Positions 21,852 to 33,339 of a stretch of DNA of 64,000 nucleotides are shown piece by piece (position 1 is the first letter of the stretch; every line of letters begins with the position of its first letter). The stretch is taken from the NCBI GenBank assembly GCA_029204225.1, contig CM055108.1, forward strand, positions 11,191,782-11,255,781, given 5' to 3'. A model generated the notes under the pieces. The model was not told where the DNA came from. It did not search any database and saw nothing but the letters and a program-made list of their open reading frames with translations. The position numbers and the translations under genes were made by a program. Source of the stretch: Diphasiastrum complanatum (Eukaryota; Streptophyta; Lycopodiopsida; Lycopodiales; Lycopodiaceae).

Positions 21852-22669
21852 ATTTTTCTAGCTTCTATGTTTGATGAGCCAAGTTGCTTTGAAGAAGAAA
21901 GCCACTGAAGGTAGAAACTCCTATGGAGAAAAATGTAAAAGTTTCCAATAGCGATGAAGCATCCTTTGAGGACATCACACTATATAGGAGACTTGTAGGC
22001 TCCTTGATCTATCTTACTATAACTAGACATGATCTAAGTTATAGCGTAGGCAAACTAAGCCAATCTATGCAAAATCCATTGGTTTGTCATTGGAAAAATG
22101 CAAAAAAGGTGTTGAGGTACATCTCGACCACCAAGAACTTTGGCATTTTATATGATGGATCTAATCTTGCCTTAAGGGCATATTCGGATGCTGATTTTGC
22201 AGGTGATAAGGTGGATAGGAGGTCCACAAGTGCTTTTGTTACCTTCCTTAGCAATGGCATAGTGTCTGGGCTTTCCAAAAAGCAAGATACTATTTATCTA
22301 TCTTCAACCGAATCGGAATACAAGGCACTAACATCCACAACAAAGGAGATCCTATGGTTGAAGAGGCTCTTGGTGGAATTGCAAGTCATGGAGGCCGAGG
22401 AGCAGCCAACAATATTTTGTGACAACCAATCAAGCCAAGCATTAGCAACCAATCCCACATTCCATGCAAGGAGCAAGCACATAGAGATTGCTCACCATTT
22501 TGTGAGGGAAAAGGTTCAAGCAAAGGAGATAAAGCTACATCACGTGTCTTCTTCAGATTGCCTTGCTGATCTACTCACTAAAGCCTTGCCAAAGGCTTCA
22601 TTTATCAAGTTAAGATCAGCCTTAGGAGTTGTAGATAGATGTACTACAGTTGTATCATGTAAAAATTGA
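21852..22669 (+). pseudogene. Copia B RNase H, with RT core deleted
   Basis: The linker FDEPSCF (about 21870) jumps straight to METPMEKN-like sequence and LYRRLVGSLIYLTITRHDL, so the catalytic RT domain (including YVDD) is deleted. RNase H is then complete: AYSDADFAGD, RRSTSAFVTFL, LSSTESEYKAL, FCDNQSSQALATNP, ARSKHIEIAHHFVREK and DLLTKALP, ending at 22667. RNase H removes the RNA strand after copying. The element is non-autonomous as it stands. Confidence 0.88.
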
Positions 22670-22676
22670 GGAGCAG

Positions 22677-23315
22677 TGTTAGAATTAAGCAATTTTCACA
22701 TGATTTTTGATGTATTTTGACATCTATGTGGATCCACACGTGTGAGGACTTGTCCACACATGTGAAATGACACTTGTAATATTTAGATCCATTTTGATTA
22801 GCTTTCATTTGAGTCTAATATGACATCTCCTAAATTATAGGAGTTAGGTCCTAGATTGTAGGAATCTAGAAGGTCAACACAAACCACCAATGGATGATGT
22901 GGCAAACTTGATAGATCTTATCCAAAGTGGATATGGATGAGTACAATGAGTTGTCCCATATGTGCTGGATGCAGCTTAGAGAGAGATTATGGTGATTTGG
23001 TACTTGATCCATGATGGATCCATTGTTGAGCAAATGATGAGAAATCTTGGTTTGTGAAGCAATCTTTGTGTTTTGACTCTCTTAAGCACTTTCTTTATGG
23101 ATGAATGCTTAGTATATGATAAGTAAACTATTTCTCTATTATCATGCCGTACAGTAGCTGTACTTCACACGTGTGAAGCCGTGGATCGTCATTTTTTATT
23201 GTTCTTGCTCGGAATCACAAAGGTTGTCAAGTAGAAGCTAGATTTGGAAGCTAGTCTTGATATTGATCAAGATCCCAAGCTACCAATCGCTCTTTGTGAT
23301 CATTTGTAGATCAAT
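22677..23315 (+). repeat. Copia B 3' LTR (right end truncated or undefined)
   Basis: Begins TGTTAGAATT right after a purine tract (GAGGAGCAG). It contains CCACACGTGTGAGG and the perfect 16-bp palindrome CTTCACACGTGTGAAG at about 23163-23178. It ends where the reverse-oriented copia C begins; no clear terminal CA was fixed and no 5' partner was found. Confidence 0.65.
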
Positions 23316-23316
23316 T

Positions 23317-24771
23317 TCAGTCCTTAAACTCTGAAATATGACAAAACTCACTCTTGAGAGCACTCTTGATATGCTCCACATCTTGGTTGTCTCCACCACT
23401 CAAGAAGATATCATCCACATAGATTAGCAAGATAGTAACATCATTTCCAAAAAACCTATAATAAAGTGAATGATCATACTTACTCATAACAAAGTCTTGA
23501 GAGAGTAAAAAAATGTTAAGCTTAGCATACCAACTCCCTGGTGCTTGCTTAAGGCCATATAAGCTCTTTTGTAGAAGACACACATGATTTGGCTTTGTAG
23601 GTGAAATGTAGCTCTCGAGTTGCTCCATGTACATTTCCTCCTCAAGATCACCATTCAAAAAAGCATTTGTGATATCCAATTGCTATAGATCCCATACATA
23701 AAGTAGCAAGAGAGATGATGACCCGAATGCTTACTATCTTTGCCACGGGTGCAAAGGTTTCATCATAGTCAATACCATGTTCTTGAGCATATCCTTTTTC
23801 CACCAACCTTGCCTTATGCTTAGTGATAGATCCATCTTGGTTTGTCTTCTCCTTGAATATCCATTTGCATCCAATAGCTTTCTTGTCCTTAGGTTACTCC
23901 GCCAATCTCCATGTTTCATTTTTCATAAGAGCTTGATACTCAAGATCCATTGCTTGGATCCACTCCTCTTTGTTCCTTGTTTCATCTACACAAGTAGGTT
24001 CATCAAAAGAGGTTAGGAAAGCAAAGTGTGTACCTCCAACAACTTGATTACCTTTCTCATCATATGTGAGCCTTGAAGGCATTTGTATTTTCCTTGATGT
24101 TCTCCTTGGCTTTTGACTTGATGAAGGTCCATCATCATCACCATCTAAAGTAGGATGCTTTACATCAACATCAAGAATGTTAGATCCATCCACAACATCA
24201 TCACTTGAGGACACCTTTGGAATATTCGCGTCATAAAAAATGACATCTCTACCAGTAATCACCTTATTAATAGTAGAAATGTAGACCTTTTAGGCTTTAC
24301 TCACCTCACTATATCCAACAAATATACCTTTCCTTGAAGATGGATCCTCCTTTGTCCTATCATCAAGAGTTATATTGGCATAGCAAGTACATCCAAAAGT
24401 TTTAAGAAAGTTGACACTCGGCCTCATCTTGAATAGCATCTCAAAAGGTGTTCTTCCATCCAATATAGCACTCGGCCACTTAATGCATAGAAATTTAGCA
24501 CATAACAAAGCTTGATCCCAAAATGGTTTTGGAAGATTAGCACCTAACCTCATGGCTTTGGCACTTTCACATAAAGTCCTATTTTTCCTCTCGTCCACTC
24601 CGTTTTGTTGTGGTGTCCTTGGAGTTGTGTACTCCCTCTTGATCCCATGCTCATCACAAAAAGCCTTAAACTCGGTAGATATGTACTCTCCACCATTGTC
24701 ACTCCTTAAGCACTTGATCCTTATGGAAAATTGGTTCTCCCTTGCATTCTTGACTGTAACTGATGAAAATT
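23317..24771 (-). pseudogene. Copia C fragment: integrase C-terminus to mid-RT
   Basis: On the minus strand GGEYIST-like and TPQQNGVDERKNRTLCESAK (about 24600) give the end of the integrase core, followed by GIFVGYSEVSKA. RT follows: AIGCKWIFKEKTNQDGS, KARLVEKGYAQEHGIDY, MDITNAFLNGDLEEEMYM, YGLKQAPGSWYAKL and LLIYVDDIFLSGGD. It stops at SEFCHISEFKD. Several in-frame stops and shifts break it. Its RT would complement what copia B lacks, but it is inverted and from another lineage. Confidence 0.85.
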
Positions 24772-24772
24772 G

Positions 24773-25910
24773 TCATTGTTGACTTCTCCATAGCAGATGC
24801 ATTGGTCCATTAATGTATCTCATGACTCTTATAAGAACCTTCCAATGGGTAATGCCAAGATTGGCCATGAATTGGCCGAGTGAGCTGACTGCAAAGGCAA
24901 TATCATGTCTTGTGTAGACCATTCCATACATGAGAGATCCAAGTATTGACCGATAGGGATACTCTCTCATCTGCTCCTCTTCCTACTTGGTCTGAGGACA
25001 TTGGTCCTTTGACAATCGCAGGACTAGATCCATCGGTGAGTGTGCTAATTTACAATTAATCAGATTATATTTGATAAGAACGTTGTGAAGATACCTTTGT
25101 TGAGTAATAAATATCAACCATCTCGCTTTGTTTCTGTGCATTTGGATTCTCAAACAGAAGTGAGCTTCACCAAGATCGGTCATGTCAAACTCAAAGGACA
25201 ACATCTGTTTAGCATCCTTCACTAGATTGGTACAGTTGCTAAAAATCAATGTATCATCTACATACAAGGTGATAATTATAAAGGATTGATGCATTGACTT
25301 GAAGTAGACGTTATTGTCAACCGTGCTTGGTTGAAAACCTTGTCATATGAGGAATGTGTTGATCCTCTAGAACCAAGCTCTGGCTGATTGCTTCAAGCCA
25401 TGAAGTGCCTTGTGGAGTTTGTAGACATGATGCTTCATACCTTCATGAACGTATCCTTCAGGCTGTAGCATATAGATGTCTCCTTCAATGACTCCATTCA
25501 GATAAGTTGTCTGTACATCGAGCTGATGTACTTCAAGGTTGGCTGCTACAGCATACGGTAGGAGGGCTCGAATCGATGAGTGCCTGACTACTGGATTGAA
25601 AGTCTCGTTGTAGTCAATGTTAGGAATCTGAACGAATCCTCATGCTACTAGTCTTGCCTTCCTTCGATCAATCACTCCATAAGCATTGTATATGATCTTG
25701 AAGACCCATTTGCAGTCGATGAGAATGTAGCCAACAAGAGCTTTAATTAGTGACCATGTCTGGTTCTTGATCAGAGAGAAATACTCTCTGTCCATTGCTT
25801 CTCTCCAAAGATTGGAGTCTGGTTGGCTAAGTGCCTCATCGACTGATGTCGATTCCTACATTAAAAGATAGACAAACTTAGGAGTATACCTTGTGGGTTG
25901 TGTGCGCACT
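24773..25910 (-). pseudogene. Copia D reverse transcriptase
   Basis: Minus-strand reading shows EAMDREYFSLIKNQTW, DCKWVFKI, NIDYNETFNPVV, QLDVQTTYLNGVIEGDIYM, LHGLKQSARAWF and the active site ITLYVDDTLIFSN (about 25,260). FCLRIQMHRNKARW and YRSILGSLMYGMVYTRHD follow. Internal stops (for example after ARLVA and RAWF) make it inactive. Confidence 0.85.
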
Positions 25911-25997
25911 CAACTTGATCTTCTCGGAGGAAGTATCGACTGATGATTCAATCCTCTGATTTGTTGTTTCTGAGTATCAACAGATTCTTCGTCTGAC

Positions 25998-26435
25998 TCA
26001 TTGTTCGAATATTTGCACGCTTGAGCCAGAAGCTCGAATTGTTGTGTCAAAGGCAGGTATTGAAGGTTCAATTGGAACTTTATCCTTGCCTTTGCGGTCG
26101 ACGAACTGATCCTCGATAAAGACTGTATCCCTGTTGAACAAAGTTTGCTGGGTATCAGGGTCATACATCTTGTAGGTGTTGTCAGATGAAGTATATCCGA
26201 TAAAGATTGTCTTGAGACCTTGGAAGTCAAATTTCTTCATTGTCTCCTTCGGGATTTGTGTATAGGCGATGCATCCGAATACTCGTAGGTTCTTCAATGA
26301 AGCCTTTGAGCATGTCCACACCTCATGGGGTGTTCTGCCTAAGAGGGCCTTGGCTGAACATCTGTTTTGGATGTAAGCTGTAGTGGAGATAGCTTCAGTC
26401 CAAAAGCTCTTTGGCGAAGATGTGTGTGCCAGCAT
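25998..26435 (-). pseudogene. Copia D integrase C-terminal part
   Basis: MLAHTSSPKSFWTEAISTTA and YIQNRCSAKALLGRTPHEVW, then LRVFGCIAYTQIPKE and FIGYTSSDNTYKMYDP, are the conserved post-core region of copia integrases. The frame remains open for 145 codons. Confidence 0.85.
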
Positions 26436-26439
26436 ACAT

Positions 26440-27290
26440 TTGGCTGACTCGACTAGGGTACGGTTCTTCCTCTCGGCTAAGCCATTAGATTGAGGCGAAT
26501 AAGGAGTGATAAACTGTTGTTCAATGCCTTGGCTCTAGCAATATTCCTTGAATTCGGTAGAGATGTACTCTCCACCATTATCGGACCTCAGGGCTTTGAT
26601 CTGTTTACCAGTCTCTTTCTCTGCACGCCCCTTGAAGATTCTGAAGCAATTGAAAGCTTCTGATTTCTTCTTAATAAAATACACCATAGTTCTTTTGGAA
26701 AATTCATCAATAAAAGTTATAAAGTACTTTGCATCCTTCAGTGAATGATTCTACATTGGGCCACAGATATTTGTATGTACAACATCTAGTAATCCTCTAG
26801 TTATATGCTAATGGCTTGATCTAAATAGTTTCTTGCTCTGTTTACTGACTAGACAGTCTTGACAGACAGGTAATTCGACTTTCTTATCAGGATAGTCGAG
26901 ATCAAGAACAATGGATTGCTTAGACATTTGTTGTACAGAAGCACGATTCAAATGACCAAGTCTTCAATGCCAAAGTAAACTTTTATTTATCTGAACAGAG
27001 CTTGACTAGAGGCTGAAAAGCAATGACTTAATCTATACAAGTATCCATGCCTCTTTTCGAGTGCTAGGATCTTGCCTGTCCTATCGACTACTTTACACTG
27101 ACCAAATTCAAATTCTATTTTATATCCTAGATCTGTAATCCTGCTAATAGAGAGCAGATTTGTTGACAGATTTGGTACATGAAGGACATTTGAAAATAGC
27201 TTACATTGATTATTGACAAAGTTTAATCTTATTGTGATTTCACCTTTGATAGCTTGGGTGCTAGTCAACAGTCGAGGAACTGGAAGTTTC
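26440..27290 (-). pseudogene. Copia D protease end, pre-integrase and integrase N-part
   Basis: VLHVPNLSTNLLSISRITDLG (split here: VLHVPNLSTNL, LLSISRITDLG) and HGYLYRLSH give the protease end and pre-integrase domain. LGHLNRASVQQMSKQ-like and CQDCLVSKQSKKLF sequence at about 26,850-26,940 is the integrase zinc finger. The core from 26,760 to 26,460 is recognisable from Asp-Asn-Gly-Gly-Glu-Tyr near 26,580 but is interrupted by stops. The D-S-G protease site is missing. Confidence 0.75.
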
Positions 27291-27308
27291 GTTCCTTCAA
27301 GAGTATTC

Positions 27309-27860
27309 CTACAACAGCATTGTGATGACTCTTGAAAGAGTCAGTTCGAGGTGTGTCATGATGATCATCACCCAGATGTCATATGAGCTTGGCAAGCTTG
27401 ATAGTAGTGTCATTACTGCATCTTGATTGTCGATGACAGATCCGACAACGGCCATTTGCTTCAACAGGTTCTTGAACTGGTTGATATGATTTTGCAGGGA
27501 ATCACCATTTGCCATCTTGAGGGAGTAAAATTTCTTCCTGAGATGTAGCTTGGAAGCTATATCTAGCACTTCATATAATGTGCTCAAGATGTCCCAAACT
27601 TCATTGGATGTCTGAGCTTCGGACACATGGCCGATTTGCATGTCCGAGATGTTGAGGATGATCAGCACAAATGCTTTGCCATCTTTCAGCTTCCATCGGG
27701 AGATTGCTGCGTCGTCGGCTTCGGGTCTTGCCTCTTCACTTCTAACAACGTCATACAATTCCTTAGCCATTAGCACAGTTCTCATCTTAAATTTCCACAG
27801 ATGGTAATTAGCTCCATCAAGCTTGTCCATGATAGGACTGGCTTTCTCTTGGGAATCCAT
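27309..27860 (-). CDS. Copia D gag (UBN2-type)
   Basis: 183 codons from MDSQEKASPIMDKLDG. YHLWKFKMRTVLMAKELYDVV and ISRWKLKDGKAFVLIIL are typical of the copia gag polyprotein (UBN2). EVWDILSTLYEV and LHLRKKFYSLKM follow, then LLSSLPSSYD near the C-terminus. Gag assembles the retroelement particle. The frame is intact to about 27,320 but the zinc knuckle is absent: the sequence passes within 40 bp into protease-end residues, so an internal deletion removed knuckle and active site. Confidence 0.85.
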   Translation of the reverse strand: MDSQEKASPIMDKLDGANYHLWKFKMRTVLMAKELYDVVRSEEARPEADDAAISRWKLKDGKAFVLIILNISDMQIGHVSEAQTSNEVWDILSTLYEVLDIASKLHLRKKFYSLKMANGDSLQNHINQFKNLLKQMAVVGSVIDNQDAVMTLLSSLPSSYDIWVMIIMTHLELTLSRVITMLL

Positions 27861-28081
27861 GTGGAAGATTAGTCTAGATGATAGTCATAACTATCAGTGA
27901 CTTAAGCATGAAAATCTAGTGCAAAATTACAGAACAAGAAAACAGTTATCATATCGGCTAATAGGATTAGGTTTTGTGGGAGCTTATTAGACTATAGAAA
28001 TAGCTCTGACATAAAACCGCTTAAGAAATCAGATGAATTCTGATGTTAAGGCTCTAAATAATCAGAGAATAGTAACCTATT

Positions 28082-28093
28082 GTTCTGATACCA
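28082..28093 (-). other. Primer-binding site of copia D
   Basis: Minus strand TGGTATCAGAAC directly abuts the LTR end; ten of twelve bases match the usual initiator-Met site. Confidence 0.8.
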
Positions 28094-28840
28094 TGTTGGA
28101 GAAGTGTGAAAAGTTCCGTTGGTGCGTGCACTGTTAATAACAATAGGTGAACACAATAATGAAGTTAAGTTTAGAGCTAGATGCACGGTAATAGAGGGAG
28201 CAAGAATAGACAATCAGACAAAGCAATCAGAAGGTCATTGCAAATACTGACAGAACTGAATGTAGAACTAGTCAGCACTTTATTCTAATTGATTGTAACG
28301 AAATACAAGTCAGTGATGCAGGTGAGCACAAGACAATAGTAGGCAAAATCGCATGCTCACAAAGCTAACTACAAACTGTAAAAACTATGAGCTTATTGCT
28401 GACGATCCGCCTGAAGAGGAGAATCAATGCATGAAAGCATCTACTATGTATGTCTCATCAGATTCAATAATCCGTGTTTTTCATCATTGATCAATTACAT
28501 GCTTATTAAAATGATCTATGTGCTATTTACATTTATGCAGATGAGTGTACAAGAGATGGTGTGGAGCTGTTGTGCCGTCAGGAAGAAGATCGTGGCTGCT
28601 GTCATTGTCAAGTTGATTACGCAATATAGAGGATGAAGGTGAGGAGGTCGATAAGTCGGGCTTCCCTGATATGTCGTCCAGATTGGGTCTACTCGATAGT
28701 TCGTCCAACTCCGCTTTGTCAGCCATCTTCACTTAGTCATCTTTAGTAGTTGAGCTGCGCGACAATGCAAGTAAATATGCAGCAATGAATGGAACTAGAT
28801 TAACATGGGATTTAGGAGAGTAGAGGAGATAAATCCAACA
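28094..28840 (-). repeat. 5' LTR of copia D (747 bp)
   Basis: In plus-strand reading it starts TGTTGGAG and ends ATCCAACA, a 7-bp perfect terminal inverted repeat, with the primer site directly adjacent at 28093. A minus-strand reading frame inside it (28523-28732, start MADKAELDELSS) has no recognised domain. Right of the LTR the sequence continues as the 60-bp segment shared with 19992-20054. Confidence 0.8.
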
Positions 28841-28900
28841 TATAGCAGGTCCAAATCTAATTTGAAACTTGGTTTTCCTCCATAATGAAAAACCCTACTA
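28841..28900 (+). repeat. Target sequence of copia D, copy of 19992-20054
   Basis: TATAGCAGGTCCAAATCTAA and CCATAATGAAAAACCCTA match the segment upstream of copia B. This shows copia D jumped into a copy of that repeat. Confidence 0.7.
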
Positions 28901-30200
28901 TTTTTGTAACTATATTCAATGTCTCTACTATTCAAATTTGAATCTTCTAAAACTCGTGTACTACACTTTCCCACACTTTCCATCAGTGTTTATTCAAATG
29001 CTTTCAGACTAATATAACTTTGAAAAGTCAAACTCTAAGTCTAATATGAAAATTGGCCTCAATTGCCAAATATACAAATATGACCAAAATAGCAAAACTA
29101 GTTGAATTTCTCACAACTTTAAAATGAGAGCTAGAGGCACTATTGATCCTTGAAGGAAGAGGATAAAACAATTGTCTGAGCTTGACCGTCTTGATTATTG
29201 GCAAGATCAAGAAGATGTGGAAGAATCTCGATATCGTGCTCATTTGGGAGCATACGTTGTTTGAAGCTAAATTAGCCCATTCATGACACAATTTATGCAT
29301 GGCAAGGTTGCAAGCAATGAGTTCTTGAATCTATAAGAGAGTGACTTGCATTTGTGGATGATTTTTGGCAGTTCAAAATCAATGGGAGTTTTGTTTTTTA
29401 TAATTTTGAAGAAGTGTATGTACCACCTAGCAAAAATGAGAGTTCTTGGCAAGAAAATAAAAAATAAAGATCAAGCTCATGGAAAAAGTAGAGTATAGCA
29501 GGATTTGTTTTCTTTTCCATTTTCTTGGATAATCTTTTGACAAATAGTATTCATGTTGAGAACTCTAGATAACACTAACCTCGATATATTTCATTAAGAA
29601 AAAGGAGGATAGCTTGTGCTTTAGAATTTTATTAACAAGCATTTTCTTGATATTACTTGAACTTTTTGTGAGCACCTCCAACTTGGAGCACAAGTTCTGA
29701 AACACTTTCAACTGCATTGGTACAAATATGATAATTAATATTAAGAAACTAGATGAGAGTTTTTGTCGTAGCTCTTTCAATTTTTTTTCTAAACTTGCAT
29801 ATTGAGATTCAAAATGTCATGTTTCTTGAGAATGAAACTAGTCTCATAAATGTTATCTTGAAGGTGAAACAAATATAGTTACCAATTGTGCAATGTAAGG
29901 AGACAAAACAGCCTTTTTTATTAAGGTATCCAAAATTTTGTGATTATTCTAGGTGCATCTTTGATGGTGGCACATGTTTATGTGCATAAGATTTGAAAAA
30001 TTCATGCCACCATAGGAACACAACTTTCTACTAGTCTAAGACATCATGAAAGCATGGAGGTTGGAATCACAAATCAACATACGTTTTGAAAGTTTGATTA
30101 TACACTATCTCTTGGGAAAAATAGAACAATGGTTGTAACATTAAATTTTTAAGAATTAGCTAGTGTGGCTTGCATGAGCTTATTTCAAGCTTTTGATAAG
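28901..30200. other. Gene-free AT-rich stretch
   Basis: No domain, LTR or RNA gene recognised. Several short minus-strand frames show no motif. Confidence 0.4.
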
Positions 30201-30206
30201 ACATTC

Positions 30207-30884
30207 TGTTGTTGCTACAAGCAATTGAAAAAAACCATGGCCAGCAGCATATCATATTTGGCCGAATCACACCAAAACTATAGGGTGAGTCCGGCAGACA
30301 GAAACTTGGGTAGCTCAACCAGGAATCCAGTCACTAGGTCTCAGCTCCTTCTACCAACGCGAGCCATGCACAATGCCCAGCACATGTTGGTGGTCCCGAG
30401 ACTAGTCAGTCTATGTATGAATGTAACCTCTTCCAGATTTAATAAAGTTGATCCTTGGGGATAATTACCATTTTGGTTTCACTTTCGGGACTAGTTCAAG
30501 TGAAGGACCCTTACTACAACCTTTTTGCATCGCTGGCACCTAAGAGTCCACGTCACTGACGTGTGGCCCGCCGCTATGCCATTTGGTCATTTTGGCGACC
30601 ACCGTGTGTTGGGGTTTCATAAGTGCCTTGTCTTTGCCTTTGGTTACCTTTTGGGGACGGATTCTAAGTTGGCTTTCGGGTCTATATGTCACGCAGTCCA
30701 CATCAAATAAAAAACCGACACAAACTCAAGAACAATTATAAAATCCATCTAAGTTTGAATGGTTAGACATGTTGCATTTTCTAAGTTGGCTTTTCAGTGA
30801 GTTCATGAGGGATGGATGTTAGACTTAAGCATGTCTTGGGAAAACTACTCAAGTCTCAACGCCCTTTGAGGCACCGGCGCAACA
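30207..30884 (+). repeat. 5' LTR of gag-only Ty3 element F (limits tentative)
   Basis: Possible ends are TGTTGTTGC at 30207 and GCGCAACA at 30884, followed by TGCTATCAGAGT at 30887, a degenerate Met primer site. The part from CTATGTATGAATGTAACC (30413) to GGGAAAACTACTCAAG (about 30,860) recurs at 32,661-32,984. Confidence 0.5.
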
Positions 30885-31699
30885 TGTGCTATCAGAGTCG
30901 TCTAGCCGGTCAACTACGCGAGTCTCATAGGGATGGCCACTTTTTGGGACTCGTCAGGACATCCGTTGTGCAAGGTGCTACCCACAGTGTAAGCACAGGT
31001 GCATTCATGGTCAGGGTGGTCGGTAGAACAAGGGACTTGAGCGACAAGGTGCTGCCCTTGAGGTGTAAGCACGTTCAATTCTCGCAGTTCGGGCCTGGCG
31101 CCATTAATATGTAGGACAGATGATGCAAAGTGCAGCCTAAGTATGTGAAAGCATGATCTGTGCCTTGTGATGTGCGGGGTTACATATTCGAACTGTACGA
31201 GTTAACCATTGATACATAGATGTTGCTTGAATTCAGGTGTAAAGCATGGGTGCTTAGATGTCGGTGTGGAATAGTTGCCGATCATTTAGTTATAAGGGCT
31301 ATCAACCAGATTTGGTGGGGCGTTATTGAGGCAATGTGTTGCTTAATGGTGAAAGTACGGATGGTTGGATGGATGTTTCATGTGGGCTGATTCTGTGATA
31401 GATTTGTGTGGGCGCGGCTAGTTAGGCATGTCCGGTCTCAAGGGGGATGTGACTTGAGAGGGATCCTCTGTGTTAGCTTTAGTTGGTATGTTTGTTTGTT
31501 GTGTGTTTGCTTGGACACGAATGACTTGGTTCTCACTTGGCTCTCAGGTGATTTGATCGTGCTCTTTTGAGGAGGAGATACTTTTGTATTGAAGCTGACT
31601 TTATAAAGAAGAAAAAGAGAGCCGCGAGGCCCGACCTACAGAGGGGAGAGTTTTCCAAGAATTGGAAAACAATCTAGTGGAAGTGCATCTCTTACTAGA

Positions 31700-32660
31700 A
31701 TGGATGACCACCACGTTGATGAATCGCGAGCATTAACAGACAGAGAAGAGAAATGTCAAGAATATGGCTCCCGCATGAACCAAGATGGTGCCATATCCAA
31801 ATCGAGAAAGAAAGAGCGTATGCACGTCCCAATGACACCTCCTCAAGAAGATATTGGTGCCCCTTCTAAACCTGCACCAAGAGACGAACCCGTATCAGAG
31901 GCGCAACAAGACCTCTTTGAAGTGAAGATGCGCCAATATTTATCAAGCGTAATGGCGGCCATGCTTAGTGAGGTGAAGAAGGACAGAGAAATGGAAAGGA
32001 AAGAATGGCAAGCATCCATGCGAGCCATGAATCACAGTCAATTTGGCCTTGCTAGAGAAATGAGAGATAGGCTAACACAACTTGAAGCTAGGTTTGAAGA
32101 GCTGGAGACAACAAGAGGGAATGCAGGGGCACCTCCTCCACTCAGACCAAGGGATAGACCAGCACGAAATGCAAATGGCCTGAAGAAGAAAACTAAAGTA
32201 AAAGCGCCGCCAACTTACAAAGGGGAGCATGACGTTCGAGTTGTGGAGGATTGGGTGTTTCACTTGGACCATTATTTCCGCTTGATGAATGCTCCCGAAG
32301 AAGAGAGAGTAGACCTGACACTAGCATATTCTGAGGGATACACAACAAACTGGTATTGAGAGTGGCAGGGATGCAGTTTCGGACATGGGACATGTTCAAG
32401 AATGTGTTACGAGAGGAGTTCATACCTAAAGATTCACACATGAGGTTGAGGGCATAATTATCAGGACTCAAGCAGAAAGGTTCACTACGGGAGTACCTGA
32501 ACATATTCAGACAGAGTGTATGGGTTATTGAGAATATGTCAGAAGCTGACAAGACCCGCTACCTCTTGTGTGGAATGCAAACATGGACCCGCTGGCGAGC
32601 AATAGACAGCTACATGCCCAATGACTTTAAAAGTGTGCTTTACCAGAAAGCACTATGTCT
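31700..32660 (+). pseudogene. Element F Ty3-type gag
   Basis: Starts MDDHHVDESRALTDRE and is open for 219 codons. An N-terminal charged, coiled-coil-like part (about residues 70-140, KKDREMERKEWQASMRAM) is followed by PPTYKGEHDVRVVEDWVFHL and YFRLMNAPEEERV, the start of the gag core. After a frame break at about 32,355 the core goes on as FRTWDMFKNVLREEFIP, LKQKGSLREYLNIFRQSVW and TWTRWRAIDSYMPNDF, ending where the second LTR copy begins. No pol follows, so the element must rely on a relative. Confidence 0.82.
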
Positions 32661-32984
32661 ATGTATGAATGTAACCTCTTCCAGATTTAATAAAGTTGAT
32701 CTTTGGGAATTATTACCATTTCGGTTTTGCGCCTCCGGGACTAGTCCAAGTGGAAGGACCCTTACTACAACCTTTTTTGCATCACTGGCGCCTAAGGGTC
32801 CACGTCACCGACGTGTGGCCCACCCGGGGACGAATTCTGAGTTGGCTTTCGGGTTGGTTGGGATTCTAGTTTTTCTAAGTCTGAATGGTTAGCCATGTTG
32901 CATTTTCTTTTCTAAGTTGGCCTGTCAATGAGTTCATGACAAATGGGTGTTAGACTTAAGCATGTCTTGGGAAAACTGCTCAAG
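32661..32984 (+). repeat. Truncated second LTR copy of element F
   Basis: Matches 30413-30860 but lacks the first part of the LTR and contains internal deletions. It joins the gag end without a polypurine tract, pointing to recombination or deletion rather than a normal 3' LTR. Confidence 0.6.
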
Positions 32985-33027
32985 CACCTTAGTCTCTTAC
33001 GTTGTTGAGTAAGAGACTAAGGTGCTT
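32982..33027. repeat. Perfect 19-bp hairpin
   Basis: Arms 32982-33000 and 33009-33027 are exact reverse complements (AAGCACCTTAGTCTCTTAC) around the 8-base loop GTTGTTGA. It starts exactly where the similarity to the element F LTR ends. Confidence 0.9.
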
Positions 33028-33116
33028 ACACTTGTGATATGTGGTTTTGTATTGTTTGATATAAGCTTTTGTGGATGATTGCTCTTACATATTTAAGCTT
33101 GATTTTTATTGTGTCA

Positions 33117-33128
33117 TGGTATGAGAGC
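33117..33128 (+). other. Degenerate primer-binding site
   Basis: TGGTATGAGAGC, one mismatch from the Met site, preceded by GTGTCA, which could be an LTR end. It may mark a very short LTR starting at TGTTGAGTAAG (33003). Confidence 0.4.
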
Positions 33129-33339
33129 CTTGCTTGGTTTCAAATTGTGCATAGAGCATGAGGATCATTAGATAATTTTGAATTCTTCAAAGCTTGAACC
33201 ACATAGGAGATTGACAAGAGCTTGTTCATGAGCTATGGTGGATCAAATTGCACTTAGAAAAGCTCTATGATATCAAGGAAGGCTTGGAAAGTCTTGTTGT
33301 GCCATCAAACAAGAAAAGATTTGGTACTCTTTGAAATGA

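Larger units (their letters stand above)
24773..28093 (-). mobile_element. Copia D internal region
   Basis: Minus-oriented copia with primer site, gag, partial protease, integrase, RT and the RT/RNase H linker in order. It is cut off at 24773 in the linker after RYINGPMHL, so RNase H and the 3' LTR are missing; copia C abuts the cut. Confidence 0.8.

Noticed and set aside
28523-28732. Frame starting MADKAELDELSS as a small gene
   Set aside because: It lies wholly inside the copia D LTR and has no recognised domain.
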